Shown: piece after piece, positions 38,059 through 48,345 of the stretch
Layout: each line of letters begins with the position of its first letter
How positions within the stretch are numbered: position 1 is the stretch's first letter
Notes under the pieces: model-generated
Told to the model about the DNA's origin: nothing
Databases searched by the model: none
Seen by the model: only the letters and a program-made list of their open reading frames with translations
DNA from: Actinomycetaceae bacterium zg-1166
GTDB taxonomy: Bacteria > Actinomycetota > Actinomycetes > Actinomycetales > Actinomycetaceae
Assembly (NCBI GenBank): GCA_015679245.1
Contig: CP064953.1
Location: forward strand, 930,001-994,000
Length of the DNA: 64,000 nt
Direction: 5' to 3'
Position numbers and translations under genes: made by a program

Positions 38059-39150
38059 TCAGATTCCCCTTCCGCGCGTACCGAACTGAAGAGAGAAGCG
38101 TTCGTCGCCCTCCACCATATCGCGCATATCTGCGATTCCATGGCGCAGCATGAGCGTGCGCTCAAGACCCATACCGAAAGCAAAGCCCGTGTACTCCTGC
38201 GGGTCGATTCCCGCGTTGATGAGGACGTTCGGATTCACCATTCCGCAGCCTCCCCATTCAATCCAGCCAGGCCCGCCCTTCTTTTGGGGGAACCAGAGAT
38301 CCATCTCCGCCGAAGGCTCAGTGAAGGGGAAGAAGGAGGGACGAAGACGTGTACGCGCTTGTGGGCCGAACATCGCCTTCGCAAAATGATCGAGGGTGCC
38401 TTTGAGATGCGCCATCGTGAGCCCCTTATCCACAGCTAAGCCTTCGACCTGGTGAAACACCGGGGTGTGGGTGGCATCGAGAGCATCCGTGCGGAAAGTC
38501 TTTCCAGGGCAGGCGATGTAGAGAGGCGCGCCACGGCGTAACATCTCGTGTGATTGCACGGGGGACGTGTGTGTGCGCATAATCAAGCTCGTTAAGCTCT
38601 CAAAATCAGCACCGCCTACCTGTTCCACACCACAGATGTAGAAGGTATCCTGCATCTGCCTGGCTGGATGATCGGATCCGAAGTTGAGTGCATCGAAGTT
38701 GAACCACTCGTGCTCGATCTCTGGCCCTTCAGCAATCTCCCACCCCATTCCGACGAAGAAATCGGAGATATCGGAGATGAGAACGCTGAGTGGATGAGCT
38801 GCACCTTGGGGGGTGCGGCGAACGGGAGCAGTGACATCCACCTTTTCTTCGGCGAGCACGCGAGCCTCAGCCTCAGCTTCGAGACGTGCGCTAGCCTCAC
38901 CAAGTGCTGTTTGGATTGCTTTGCGGGCGGCTCCCATGAGCTTGCCTGCCGTGGGTTTATCCGCTTTATCCAGCGCTTTGATTTGGGTATTGGCAAAGGT
39001 GATCGGAGCGTTATCTCCGCTGTGAGCCAGACGCGCCACCTTCAATTCTTCAAGCGTGCTTGCCTGGGCGAAAGCAGCCTGTGCTGCTGCCACTGCAGCC
39101 GCAATTCCGGCTTCGTCCAGAGGGCTTAGCCCGATCACTTCCTCAGACAT
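38059..39150 (-). CDS. pheS: Phenylalanyl-tRNA synthetase alpha subunit
   Basis: About 363 residues from the ATG at 39150 ([10 protein letters not shown]), which has the RBS GAAAGG. An in-frame codon eight residues upstream is less likely. An N-terminal coiled coil (about 15-105) contacts tRNA. The class II catalytic core shows motif 2-like [26 protein letters not shown] and motif 3 [28 protein letters not shown] is the phenylalanine-pocket region. It is divergent from the PfkB kinase gene. No T-box or Phe-rich leader peptide is seen in the 122-bp divergent gap. Confidence 0.97.
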   Translation of the reverse strand: MSEEVIGLSPLDEAGIAAAVAAAQAAFAQASTLEELKVARLAHSGDNAPITFANTQIKALDKADKPTAGKLMGAARKAIQTALGEASARLEAEAEARVLAEEKVDVTAPVRRTPQGAAHPLSVLISDISDFFVGMGWEIAEGPEIEHEWFNFDALNFGSDHPARQMQDTFYICGVEQVGGADFESLTSLIMRTHTSPVQSHEMLRRGAPLYIACPGKTFRTDALDATHTPVFHQVEGLAVDKGLTMAHLKGTLDHFAKAMFGPQARTRLRPSFFPFTEPSAEMDLWFPQKKGGPGWIEWGGCGMVNPNVLINAGIDPQEYTGFAFGMGLERTLMLRHGIADMRDMVEGDERFSLQFGTRGRGI

Positions 39151-39272
39151 ATCTGCCTTTCTTGTTGTGCACACATCGCAAAATGCCTCTCTGATTCTAG
39201 TGCGCCTTTGCTCTCACTGCTCGCTTCGCCCAGGCTTTTGCCGCCAGGCTCACGCCACCCTACTCTGGTTAC

Positions 39273-40133
39273 ATGCGTACCCTCATGTGTGGCCTTACCA
39301 AGGTCGACCTCATTCAGAAGGTTGAAGTTGTTCCTGGAGCAAACCAGAAGATCCAATCCCATAGTGCGATTCTGGACGTGGGTGGGCCAGCTGCCAACGC
39401 TGCTCGTACTGCCGCTGCGCTCGGAGCTTTTCCCACTCTCGTCTCGCCTATCGGATCGGGAATATTCGGAGCCTTAGCTTCCCAGTGGCTTGAGGAGGCG
39501 GGTGTGAGAATCGTCGATCTGGCGAGCGACGGCGATCCGGCTGTCTCTAGTGTGCTTGTGGATGCCGCTGGAGCACGCAGCGTTGTCTCGTCCAATAATG
39601 CGGGGCGTTTATATTCCTTCCCACAGCCTGACGTGCTCGAAGGTGTCACCGCTCTACTCCTGGATGCCCACCTCCTTGATGTGCAGATTGCTCTCGCTCG
39701 TACCGCCCGTGGAGCCGGAATTCCTGTGGTGCTGGACGCGGGTTCGTATAAGAAAGGCATTGAGTCGCTCCTCCCCCACTGCACGCATATTATCGCTTCA
39801 GAAGATTTCCATCTTCCGGGGATTGACAACGATATTCTTCTCGAACGTCTGGTGTGGCAGGGTGCTGAACTCGCAGCTCGCACACACGGTGGAGATCCTG
39901 TTGAGGCGATCGTCGGCGGCAAGGCATACCATCTGGCTGTGGAGAAAGTAGCTGTGGTTGATACGCTCGGCGCAGGTGATGTACTGCATGGAGCATTCAC
40001 AGCAGCACTCGGCTCGGGAGAAGATGCCCTTGACTCTTTGGGTGCTGCTGTGAGCCTGGCGACCCTCGCGGTTCAAGGCGAGGGCACGATGGCCTGGGCA
40101 GAACTGCTTGAAGCGGAAGTTGCCAGCGAGTAG
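39273..40133 (+). CDS. PfkB-family carbohydrate/nucleoside kinase
   Basis: 286 residues of the ribokinase/PfkB fold. GGPAANAARTAAALG (37-51) is the substrate-side signature 1. DTLGAGDVLHGAF (230-242) is signature 2, with the catalytic base Asp236 and the anion-hole GAGD. VVLDAGSYKKG (152-162) is the typical strand before the ATP site. The substrate (ribose, fructose-phosphate or another sugar) cannot be assigned and no sugar transporter is adjacent. It converges on sigA. Confidence 0.88.
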   Translation: MRTLMCGLTKVDLIQKVEVVPGANQKIQSHSAILDVGGPAANAARTAAALGAFPTLVSPIGSGIFGALASQWLEEAGVRIVDLASDGDPAVSSVLVDAAGARSVVSSNNAGRLYSFPQPDVLEGVTALLLDAHLLDVQIALARTARGAGIPVVLDAGSYKKGIESLLPHCTHIIASEDFHLPGIDNDILLERLVWQGAELAARTHGGDPVEAIVGGKAYHLAVEKVAVVDTLGAGDVLHGAFTAALGSGEDALDSLGAAVSLATLAVQGEGTMAWAELLEAEVASE

Positions 40134-40179
40134 CGCCTGAGAGGTTTACTGTCGCACCAGGTAGAAAAACACTGGCGAC

Positions 40180-40272
40180 ACGACGAGAAACCCCTGTGCG
40201 TGACTAGAAAACTTCCACCTAATCCTTTGACAATACCCACGACAGAGAAAACCTCTTACGTGACTAGACAAC
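40180..40272. repeat. Imperfect direct repeat, about 60-bp period
   Basis: ACGACGAGAAACCCCTG followed by GCGTGACTAGAAAAC (40180-40212) resembles ACGACAGAGAAAACCTC followed by ACGTGACTAGACAAC (40239-40272). It lies between the convergent PfkB and sigA genes. Confidence 0.6.
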
Positions 40273-40294
40273 CCCGCTGCGCGAATTACACGAA

Positions 40295-40330
40295 TTAATC
40301 GAGATAATCACGTTAATCGAGGTAATCACG
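40295..40330. repeat. 18-bp tandem duplication of the sigA 3' end
   Basis: TTAATCGAGGTAATCACG (40313-40330) is the last five codons plus stop of sigA on the minus strand. An adjacent copy, TTAATCGAGATAATCACG (40295-40312), differs by one base. Read on the minus strand both encode RDYLD-stop. Confidence 0.95.
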
Positions 40331-42163
40331 CAGAACTTGCGAACGGCTCGGATGGCGCAACTTTGACATCGTCTTGGATTCGATCTGGCGGATACGCTCA
40401 CGCGTCACGCCGTACACCTTACCGATTTCGTCGAGAGTCTTAGGGCGCCCGTCAGTGAGGCCGAAACGCATAGAGACGACTCCTGCCTCGCGTTCAGAAA
40501 GAGTGTCAAGAACCTGATGGAGCTGTTCTTGGAGAAGAGTGAAGCCCACAGCGTCGGCAGGAACCACAGCTTCGGAATCTTCGATAAGATCACCAAACTC
40601 TGAATCTCCATCCTCTCCCAACGGTGTATGCAGCGAGATCGGCTCGCGCCCATATTTCTGAACCTCGATCACCTTTTCCTCGGTCATATCGAGTTCCTGG
40701 GCAAGCTCAGCCGTTGTAGGTTCGCGGCCAAGATCCTGCAACATCTGGCGCTGGACGCGTGCAAGTTTGTTAATCACTTCGACCATGTGCACAGGAATAC
40801 GAATCGTGCGGGCTTGATCGGCCATCGCGCGAGTGATCGCTTGGCGAATCCACCATGTTGCATAGGTAGAGAACTTGTATCCCTTGGTGTAGTCAAACTT
40901 CTCCACAGCGCGCACAAGGCCGAGATTGCCTTCCTGGATAAGATCGAGGAAGAGCATCCCACGCCCGGTGTAACGCTTAGCTAAAGATACGACGAGCCTG
41001 AGATTTGCCTCAAGAAGGTGGTTCTTCGCCAGTTGACCATCGCGCATAATTGCCTTGAGTTCGCGAGCATAAATTCGCTCAAGTTCCGCGCCACTCTTAA
41101 GAATATGTTCAGCGTAGAGGCCTGCTTCAATCCGCTTAGCCAACTCCACTTCTTCTTCAGCGTTGAGCAGAGATACCTTGCCGATCTGTTTAAGGTAATC
41201 TTTGACGGGATCGGCAGTGGCTCCAGCCACATGTACACGAACGGCAGGTTCGTCGGATTCGTCCGAATCCTTCATTGTGAAAGCACCCTTTGAGGTGACA
41301 GGTGTCTCCTCAAGTTTCACCTTAGGTTCGAGCTTCTTATGGGCATCGACTGAAGGATCTTCAGATTCCTCGGATTCTTCTTCCTCCTCAGAATCCTCGT
41401 CGATCTCCTCATCTTCCGCTTCTACTTCGACCTCAAGTTCCTCGACTTCGAGAGTTTCTTCAAGCGCCTCCGTAGTTTCCTCAGGTTGTGTTTCCTCAGC
41501 CTGATCTGCCGCACCCTTCTTCTTTGACGATGTCACGTCAGATTTCTTCGCTGTTTTCTTCGTAGCTTTTGTCGAAGCAGATGTTGGTGATGTCGAGGAG
41601 GAGTTCTTTGCTGGCTTTTTCTTCCCGGCTGATTCGGCTGTAACGGCTTTATCTGTAGTATCAGCTTCAGTGGTATCAGTTTCAGCTGCATGAGCCTTCG
41701 TGGGCGAAGATTTCTTTGAGGCAGCCTTCCTGGCAGAAGATTCCTTCTGTGCACCAGTCTGCGCAGTAGAAGCCTTCGTGCTGGCCTTCTTCGTAGTCGA
41801 AGGTTTCACGTCGTCGCTTGCTACAGAATCAGTATCGACCGCAGCACCGGTATCAGCCACAGATTCGACCTCAACAGTAGTGGCCTTGGACGATTTTTTC
41901 TTTACGACGCTCTGCTTAGCAGGAGACTTTTCGGCAGAGTCTTTCTTCTTATTGGCCTGAGAAGCAGACTTCTTTGCCGGAGCCTTAGCTTCCTGACCTG
42001 TCTCATCCGTGGCAGCACTCGCCTTCTTCGCAGCAGTCTTTTTGACAGTAGCCTTCTTCGCAGATTTCTTCTTTGCTTCAGCGGATTCGATTGCCGCTTC
42101 CTGCTTCGTGGCCTTCTCGCTCGTAGCTGTAGATGCGGACTTCTTGGGAGACTGTGTGGCCAC
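40313..42163 (-). CDS. sigA: Primary RNA polymerase sigma factor (SigA/HrdB)
   Basis: 616 residues. The first 200 residues are rich in Lys, Ala, Ser and Thr, and an acidic stretch (about 225-270, runs of Glu and Asp) follows, as in HrdB-type factors. The conserved core starts at about 315: region 1.2 ([16 protein letters not shown]), region 2 with the -10-binding [47 protein letters not shown] segment, region 3, and region 4.2 with the HTH ending [15 protein letters not shown]. It directs transcription of housekeeping genes. The stop codon region is tandemly duplicated. Confidence 0.97.
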   Translation of the reverse strand: MATQSPKKSASTATSEKATKQEAAIESAEAKKKSAKKATVKKTAAKKASAATDETGQEAKAPAKKSASQANKKKDSAEKSPAKQSVVKKKSSKATTVEVESVADTGAAVDTDSVASDDVKPSTTKKASTKASTAQTGAQKESSARKAASKKSSPTKAHAAETDTTEADTTDKAVTAESAGKKKPAKNSSSTSPTSASTKATKKTAKKSDVTSSKKKGAADQAEETQPEETTEALEETLEVEELEVEVEAEDEEIDEDSEEEEESEESEDPSVDAHKKLEPKVKLEETPVTSKGAFTMKDSDESDEPAVRVHVAGATADPVKDYLKQIGKVSLLNAEEEVELAKRIEAGLYAEHILKSGAELERIYARELKAIMRDGQLAKNHLLEANLRLVVSLAKRYTGRGMLFLDLIQEGNLGLVRAVEKFDYTKGYKFSTYATWWIRQAITRAMADQARTIRIPVHMVEVINKLARVQRQMLQDLGREPTTAELAQELDMTEEKVIEVQKYGREPISLHTPLGEDGDSEFGDLIEDSEAVVPADAVGFTLLQEQLHQVLDTLSEREAGVVSMRFGLTDGRPKTLDEIGKVYGVTRERIRQIESKTMSKLRHPSRSQVLRDYLD

Positions 42164-42514
42164 GTGAGCCCTTTCGTCGAGACAACAGGAAAGACAAACT
42201 AGAAGTTTGCAGAGTTACATTACTACCAACGCATATACGCCGAATCTTGTTCCCTCACAATCCCACATTTTTGTGCAACCCACCACATGTAACAACACTG
42301 TAGACACTCTCAAGCGAACTTGTGACAGCCTCAACGTATCCCCCACCCGGATTAGCACCACGCACGCCCTAGACACATGTGACGGGTGTGAGAAGGTAAC
42401 CATCCCTCTCACACCCATCACCTCGGGTAGATACACCTGTACAGAAGTACCTACCAAGTACCTGAGTAGGGCAGGCAAACAGACCGACATACCCGTGTAG
42501 AAGTGACTGCCCTT
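42164..42514. other. sigA upstream / gcvP downstream region
   Basis: 351 bp without a gene. It should contain the sigA promoter (minus strand), within about 42190-42370, and the gcv operon terminator at 42384-42416. No reading frame with an RBS was seen. Confidence 0.5.
42384..42416 (-). terminator. Terminator of the gcv operon
   Basis: GGGTGTGAGA (42384-42393) and TCTCACACCC (42407-42416) are perfect 10-bp arms that can extend inwards to AGG/CCC pairings. It lies about 100 bp past the gcvP stop codon. The stem is nearly the same as in the parC terminator. Confidence 0.65.
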
Positions 42515-45400
42515 CTACTTCTCCGCCGCCTCTATCGGTAGCGGACAGGTGCACTGGAAGTGGCGATCACCCCACGCTCCATCGATTCGTCCAACCGGCG
42601 GCCAGTACTTCGTATCTACAAGGCGAGTCACCACGTCTTCCCCTCGTCCACAACGCCGAGCTTGACGTATCCCAGGATAAGCGGCCACCTCACGCGAATA
42701 TGGGTGCTCCCACTCCTCCACAAGGCTACGAGCCGTATGGGGAGCATTAACCAGAGGATTATCTTCAGCGCTCCACTGCCCAGACTCCAGAGCATCAACT
42801 TCCTCCGCAATGGCAAGAAGAGAATCACAGAAACGATCCAGTTCCTCTAAATCTTCGGATTCGGTAGGCTCAACCATGAGAGTACCCGGTACAGGGAAGC
42901 TCATTGTAGGGGCATGGAAACCGTAGTCAATGAGGCGCTTAGCTACATCATCCACGCTTACTCCAGCTCGTACTTTGAATCCACGCACATCAATAATGCA
43001 CTCGTGAGCTACTCGACCGTTGGGGCCGCGGTAGAGCACTGGGATGCGCTCAGCCACACGTTCTGCCACGTAGTTTGCCGCAAGTACTGCACATGCTGTG
43101 GCCTGAGTAAGCCCTTCTACACCCATGAGCCGCAGATACGCCCAAGAGATCGGAAGCACCCCGAGAGATCCCCACGGTGCCGAGGTGAGAGCACCTCCAC
43201 CCGGCCGAACATGATTCTCGTCGCCAGGAAAACCCGGAAGAAACTGTGCTAGATGTGTTTTCGCTGCCACCGGCCCAATCCCAGGCCCACCACCCCCGTG
43301 GGGGATAGCGAAAGTCTTGTGGAGGTTGAGGTGAGAGACATCTCCACCAAAGTCGCCCATCCGTGCCCATGCCACCAGAGCGTTAAAGTTCGCACCATCG
43401 ACATAAACCTGCCCACCTACGCTGTGTACCTTCGCAGCAATCTCACTCACGTTACTCTCGTAAATTCCGTGTGTGGAAGGGTAAGTGAGCATGATGGCAC
43501 CAATCTGCGATCCGTGCTCCGCGAGGAGTTCTCCCAGGTGTTCCATATCCACACCCCCCTCGTTTCCTGTACGCACAACGAGTACGCGGAAACCTGCGAG
43601 TGCAGCCGAAGCCGCATTCGTACCGTGAGCCGAGGCTGGAATAAGGCAGAACTCACGTTCCTCCCCACGTGAGCGATGGTAAGCACGAATCGCCAGAAGT
43701 CCGGCGAGTTCTCCCTGACTTCCCGCATTTGGTTGCAGGCTCACAGCGTCGTATCCAGTGAGAGCGCCAAGCCAGGTTTCCATGTCTGAGCGCATCTGGG
43801 CGAATCCGGCGAGATCCTCAGCAGGAGCAAAGGGGTGAATCCGAGAAAAGCCTTCGAGGGTGATCGAGGAAACTTCGACAGCTGCATTGAGCTTCATTGT
43901 GCACGAGCCGAGCGGAATCATTCCTCGATCAAGCGCGTAGTCCTTTGCCGCCAATTCCCTCATATAGCGCATCATCGAGGTTTCGCTGCGGTGGGAATTG
44001 AATACGGGATGGGTGAGGAAGGGAGTGCGGCGCTCCATCGTCGGCTCAAGGGAGTAGGTGTGCTCCGCAGATTTTTCTTGGAGATTTGCCCACGCCTGTG
44101 CCACCTGGAGGATGGTTGATATCGTCTGAGAGGTTGTACGTTCATCGGTGGAGATGCGAAGCCTGTCCTCATTGACGAGGTAGGTGGTGATGTTCTGGGC
44201 AAGAAGTGCCTGAGCAAATCCAGTGGCTCTTCCAGGAAGGTGAATGTCGAGAGTGTCGAAGAAGGAGCGATGAGTCACGCGGATGCCGCAATTGCTCAGC
44301 CCTTCGGCCAGGTGTGTAGCTGAGCGATGGATGGTGCGCGCGATCTCCTGTAGCCCCTCACCTCCGTGATAGATGGCATACATCGAAGCGATAATAGCCA
44401 GGAGCGCCTGCGCAGTACAGATATTGCTCGTTGCCTTTTCACGGCGGATATGTTGCTCACGGGTTTGCAAGGCAAGGCGATAGGCGAGATGACCCGCGCT
44501 ATCCTTCGAGATACCCACAAGGCGGCCAGGTAGTTGGCGTTCATATTTTTCTCGCGTCGCAATGTAGGCAGCGTGAGGACCTCCCCCGGACATCGGCAGG
44601 CCGAGACGCTGTGCTGAACCCACTGCGATATCTGCACCAAGTTCCCCTGCCGGGGTGAGGATCGCACCGGAAAGAAGTTCCCCGCAGAGGATGAAAAGGC
44701 CACCGGCCTCGTGAATTGCCTGGGCGACGCCCTCGTATTCTTCGCGTGTTCCCACACGCCCGGAAGCTGCGGGGCAGGCGGTGTAGTAGGCCGCACATCC
44801 CTCAAGATGTTCCGCGCTTGTATCCCCGTTTACCCAGAGAAGTTCGAGGCCGGATTCCACGGCACGATTCTCGATCACAGCTCGGGTGGAAGCAAAGATA
44901 TCGCTATCAATTGCCACCTTTGTGCGTTTGGTAATGCGCACTGCCATAAGAAGGGATTCCACACTCGCAGAAGATTCGTCCAGGAGTGAGGCACCGGCGA
45001 TGGGGAGGGCAGTTGTCTCAGCCACGATCGTCTGAAAGTTGAGGAGTGCTTCGAGTCTTCCTTGGGAGATTTCAGGTTGATAGGGTGTGTAGGCCGTGTA
45101 CCAGGAGGGGTTCTCAAGAATTGCTCGTCGAATAACGGGAGGAAGAATGACGTCGTAAAAGCCCTGCCCAATCATCGACGTGCGCACACGATTTTGCGCT
45201 GCGAGGGCGGCAAGTTCACTTTCTACGTCAGCTTCACTCGCAGGTGAGGGAAGGCCACAGATACGGTCTGTGAGACGAATCGAGGAGGGAAGGGCTTCGT
45301 CCATGAGAGCCTCAAGGCTTGGGGCTCCAATTAGTTCGAGCATACGGGTACGAGCTTGCTCATTCAGACCGATATGCCGAGTGGAAAAGGTGCTCATCAT
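42515..45400 (-). CDS. gcvP: Glycine dehydrogenase (decarboxylating), P protein
   Basis: 961 residues, a full-length single-chain P protein. It decarboxylates glycine with pyridoxal phosphate and passes the aminomethyl group to the lipoyl arm of GcvH. The N-terminal half (TRHIGLNEQ; LLDESSASVESL) and the C-terminal half with the PLP-lysine motif HLNLHKTFAIPHGGGGPG (about 705-722) are both intact. Two adjacent ATG codons (45400 and 45397) overlap the gcvH stop codon; the second has better spacing to AAGGAG. Last gene of gcvT-gcvH-gcvP. Confidence 0.97.
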   Translation of the reverse strand: MMSTFSTRHIGLNEQARTRMLELIGAPSLEALMDEALPSSIRLTDRICGLPSPASEADVESELAALAAQNRVRTSMIGQGFYDVILPPVIRRAILENPSWYTAYTPYQPEISQGRLEALLNFQTIVAETTALPIAGASLLDESSASVESLLMAVRITKRTKVAIDSDIFASTRAVIENRAVESGLELLWVNGDTSAEHLEGCAAYYTACPAASGRVGTREEYEGVAQAIHEAGGLFILCGELLSGAILTPAGELGADIAVGSAQRLGLPMSGGGPHAAYIATREKYERQLPGRLVGISKDSAGHLAYRLALQTREQHIRREKATSNICTAQALLAIIASMYAIYHGGEGLQEIARTIHRSATHLAEGLSNCGIRVTHRSFFDTLDIHLPGRATGFAQALLAQNITTYLVNEDRLRISTDERTTSQTISTILQVAQAWANLQEKSAEHTYSLEPTMERRTPFLTHPVFNSHRSETSMMRYMRELAAKDYALDRGMIPLGSCTMKLNAAVEVSSITLEGFSRIHPFAPAEDLAGFAQMRSDMETWLGALTGYDAVSLQPNAGSQGELAGLLAIRAYHRSRGEEREFCLIPASAHGTNAASAALAGFRVLVVRTGNEGGVDMEHLGELLAEHGSQIGAIMLTYPSTHGIYESNVSEIAAKVHSVGGQVYVDGANFNALVAWARMGDFGGDVSHLNLHKTFAIPHGGGGPGIGPVAAKTHLAQFLPGFPGDENHVRPGGGALTSAPWGSLGVLPISWAYLRLMGVEGLTQATACAVLAANYVAERVAERIPVLYRGPNGRVAHECIIDVRGFKVRAGVSVDDVAKRLIDYGFHAPTMSFPVPGTLMVEPTESEDLEELDRFCDSLLAIAEEVDALESGQWSAEDNPLVNAPHTARSLVEEWEHPYSREVAAYPGIRQARRCGRGEDVVTRLVDTKYWPPVGRIDGAWGDRHFQCTCPLPIEAAEK

Positions 45401-45765
45401 TGCTCCTTTGTCAGCGCTTCGTAGGCTGATCCGTCAAGAAGATCAAGTTCGCCCACACCCTCAACTTCGTAGAGCCAGACCTCGTGAGGATTGTCAGTAA
45501 TGAGCTTGGGATCTTCCACGGCTTCTTCGTTACGTGCGCTGACTATGCCACTTGCGGGAGCTACGAGATCCGAAACAGACTTTGTTGATTCAATTTCTCC
45601 GCACGCTTCTCCTGCGTTAATGTGAGTGCCCGCCTCAGGGATATCGACATAAACAGCTTCATCCAAGGCATCAGCTGCGAACTGAGTGATACCAACTTTG
45701 TGAGGCTTCTCGATAGTGATCCATTCGTGGTCGGGGGTGTAGAGACGGTCGGTGGGGTAGGTCAT
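45397..45765 (-). CDS. gcvH: Glycine cleavage system H protein
   Basis: 122 residues from the ATG at 45765 with the RBS GGAGAG. Longer in-frame extensions have no family support. The lipoyl-attachment Lys62 is in GEIESTKSVSDL. The protein shuttles the methylamine group from P to T protein and the dihydrolipoyl arm to L protein. Its stop overlaps the gcvP start, so expression is coupled. Lipoylation genes and the L protein are not in this window. Confidence 0.97.
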   Translation of the reverse strand: MTYPTDRLYTPDHEWITIEKPHKVGITQFAADALDEAVYVDIPEAGTHINAGEACGEIESTKSVSDLVAPASGIVSARNEEAVEDPKLITDNPHEVWLYEVEGVGELDLLDGSAYEALTKEQ

Positions 45766-45856
45766 GATCTCTCCTCGAAGTAGTGAGCAGGGGTACTCGT
45801 GGGTGAATAATTTGCCGATGCTAGAGCATCTGAGCCGGTAGTAGGGGTTATATCTC

Positions 45857-46972
45857 TCATCGTGATGTGCGTGTACGCGAATAGAAAGGCAAGGGCACAC
45901 GCCGCATGGTAAGGCGGGTACCACGCACATCGGCCTCAACCTCCTGGCCTATCTCAATTCCCAGGCGTACACGGGCAAGAGCAATAGGGTGGTTGAGCGT
46001 GGGAGAAAGCAAACCAGAGGTGACAACGCCAATCTCCTCATCTCCCATGTAGAGGCGCGAACCCGAGCGCGCAGCACGTCTACCTTCACCAGCAAGGCCG
46101 ATGAGTTCCCACATGTGAGGACGTTCGGCAAGTCTCTTTGCTCCCACACATTCATGGGAGCCAACTAGCCCTTCCAGTCCCACGTCCTTCGGACTTACAG
46201 ACGTATCGAGTTCATTCCCGTAGAGGCACATTCCCGCTTCTAGACGTAAGGTATCGCGAGCAGCAAGTCCGGCTGGACGCAGGCCATACTCCTCACCTAC
46301 TTTAAGGCACCGTTGATAGAAGAGCTCAGCGGCGCTAGCTGGCAGCATAATCTCGTAGCCGCGTTCACCTGTATATCCGGTGCGGGCAATTCGTAACGGG
46401 ATCTCCCCCCAGGTAAGTTCAAGGATCGTGTAGTAGCCCATCGTGCTCACGCGCTCACAATCCTCCTCACTCGCCTCAGCGATCGCATCATGCAACACCT
46501 CCAATGAACGTGGACCTTGGAGAGCCACAAGTGCGCGATGGAGCGTCGTATCACTGATACTCACCTGTACTTCGCCAGCTACCCGTGAGCGCCGAGTGAG
46601 TTCGTCAAGGACAACGAGGCGATTTGCTGCATTGGCCACGACGAGGAAGCGGTCGTGAGCGAGCCTGTAGATAATGAGGTCGTCGAGGATACCTCCTTCC
46701 TCTGTGAGGATAAGGCTGTATCGGGCTTTTCCTATCGTCATTGCTGAGGGGCGCGTGCACAGTGCGTAGTCGAGCACATCGGGGGCTGCCGGACCGGCAA
46801 CTTCGATCTGAGCCATATGTGAGAGGTCAAAGATTGCGCAAGTTTCGCGCACAGCAGTGTGTTCTTCTTTGTCGGAGGTAAACCTCAGCGGCATTGACCA
46901 GCCTGCAAAGGGAGTGAAGTGTGCTCCAAGGCGGTCGAGAGTAACACGGAGTGGAGTGGAGAGTTCTTCCAT
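45857..46972 (-). CDS. gcvT: Aminomethyltransferase, T protein of glycine cleavage
   Basis: 371 residues. Transfers the methylene group from aminomethyl-GcvH to tetrahydrofolate and releases ammonia. Family motifs: FAGWSMPLRFTSDKEEHTAVRETCAIFDLSHMAQIEV near the N-terminus, ARTGYTGERGYEIMLP (about 200-215) and LGLEGLVG/GLAARDTLRLEAGMCLYGNEL. First gene of the operon, with GGAGGATC before the ATG. The 157-bp leader up to the DUF4192 gene was inspected for a glycine riboswitch, and the conserved core was not found. Confidence 0.97.
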   Translation of the reverse strand: MEELSTPLRVTLDRLGAHFTPFAGWSMPLRFTSDKEEHTAVRETCAIFDLSHMAQIEVAGPAAPDVLDYALCTRPSAMTIGKARYSLILTEEGGILDDLIIYRLAHDRFLVVANAANRLVVLDELTRRSRVAGEVQVSISDTTLHRALVALQGPRSLEVLHDAIAEASEEDCERVSTMGYYTILELTWGEIPLRIARTGYTGERGYEIMLPASAAELFYQRCLKVGEEYGLRPAGLAARDTLRLEAGMCLYGNELDTSVSPKDVGLEGLVGSHECVGAKRLAERPHMWELIGLAGEGRRAARSGSRLYMGDEEIGVVTSGLLSPTLNHPIALARVRLGIEIGQEVEADVRGTRLTMRRVPLPFYSRTRTSR

Positions 46973-47129
46973 ATGATCCTCCTCATTACGCCAATACGGC
47001 GACGATGCCTGTGCGTCTCTTCTGAATGTACCAGGACTTTCAGCCTCATTGAGGCAATTTGACTTAACGGTTTGCAGGAGAGGAATTTTCTACTGGCATC
47101 CTGGTTTCTCTCATGTGAGAGTGGGGAGT

Positions 47130-48251
47130 TCAGGCAGCTTCATTGCGCCGATCTTCCTCCCAGAGTTCTTCTTCACGGAGACGGTGTTCTTCGGTTGTAT
47201 CCTCTCCAGCCCAGTTCATCCACGGCGGCATGAGTCCTCTTTCGAGTGTGGACATCATGAGGGTGGTAAGGCTGTGGCATGGATTGATATGTGCCGCGAG
47301 TGCGACTCGTGCTGCAGCTCGTGTATTTGATCCGATCCACCAGCACAGGTAAGCTGAGGCAGCTGGCGAGTCTACTTGTCCAGGGACATCAAGGCTTGCA
47401 CAAGCGTCAAGGAGAGCAATGACGCGCTCCACTCTGTTCACATGAGGGCGCACCATTGTTGAACTTGCCATTGACATTTGAAGATTTTCTTGTTCGATCT
47501 GTGCAAGGCTGATTTCTCCTGCTGGGCAGATGGCGTGGTAGAGCACGCGATCACGCACGTAGGAGTCGGTGAGATAAACGCCAGCCACCCCCAGAAGTGC
47601 AGGATTTGAGAAGCGGATATTAAGGGCTTCCTCTTTCCTCGCAAGTAGGCTCTCCCAGAGGGCGAGTCCTTCTTTTGTGTGCGTTTTGCTTCCAGCGATA
47701 TGGACTTTCGCTGCGGCTCTTGCTGCCTCTGTTTGTTCCTTTGAGGATGCTGGGCGAATCCCTGCATCTGGTGGACGATCGGCTGGAGCGCTTCCTGAAT
47801 ACACCATTGCTGCAGCAATGGTGCTCGATTTGCCTTCTTCCCACAGGTGTGTTCTGCCGTCTGAGCCAATCCAACTTTGTTCGTCGGCGGTATAGACACC
47901 GAAGATCTCTCCCCCATTGGCACGCAGTTCGCGCTGAACGAGGCGTGCGATTTCCTCAAGGTCACAACGGAAGGCAGAATCGGCGGCGTTCTTCCCGTAT
48001 GCCACGAGTACGGCGTCGCGGATTCCGGTACGGCGCACCAACCGTGCATATCCTGGCCCAATATCAGCTTCAAGTTTGCCGCGTGGTAGTTCAATGGAAG
48101 CGATCGGGCCTACGCACGCTCTTCTCCCAGTGGCGTCTGAACCGCGGTAGTCCAGTGAGAGGAGGACAAGGCGATTGTGCGGGTAGTAGCCCAACAGGTG
48201 GGGAATAAGGATGAGCATGTCGTCAAGGTGACGGATTTTTATCACGTTCAT
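47130..48251 (-). CDS. DUF4192 family protein
   Basis: 373 residues, an actinobacterial DUF4192 protein: IRHLDDMLILIPHLLGYYPHNRLVLLSLD at the N-terminus, the LRANGGEIFGVYTADEQSWI region, and the C-terminal AYLCWWIGSNTRAAARVALAAHINPCHSLTTLMMSTLERGLMPPWM that define the family. Function is unknown. It is soluble with no signal peptide. It lies upstream of gcvT in the same orientation with a 157-bp gap, and is divergent from the polyprenyl synthase. Confidence 0.88.
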   Translation of the reverse strand: MNVIKIRHLDDMLILIPHLLGYYPHNRLVLLSLDYRGSDATGRRACVGPIASIELPRGKLEADIGPGYARLVRRTGIRDAVLVAYGKNAADSAFRCDLEEIARLVQRELRANGGEIFGVYTADEQSWIGSDGRTHLWEEGKSSTIAAAMVYSGSAPADRPPDAGIRPASSKEQTEAARAAAKVHIAGSKTHTKEGLALWESLLARKEEALNIRFSNPALLGVAGVYLTDSYVRDRVLYHAICPAGEISLAQIEQENLQMSMASSTMVRPHVNRVERVIALLDACASLDVPGQVDSPAASAYLCWWIGSNTRAAARVALAAHINPCHSLTTLMMSTLERGLMPPWMNWAGEDTTEEHRLREEELWEEDRRNEAA

Positions 48252-48345
48252 GAGGTGATTCTTTCGTAGCGGTACGTCTCGTGCTGGCAGTGCCTTCTAC
48301 CTGTGGATAACCCTCATGAAACGCCGTTTGTGAGGAACTTTTCGA

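Noticed and set aside
46973-47129. Possible glycine riboswitch in the gcvT leader
   Set aside because: The leader contains GAGAG and CCTGG-type words that can pair, but the conserved aptamer core (CCGAAGGRGCAAA-like and CTCTCAGG) is absent by eye. A covariance-model search would decide.
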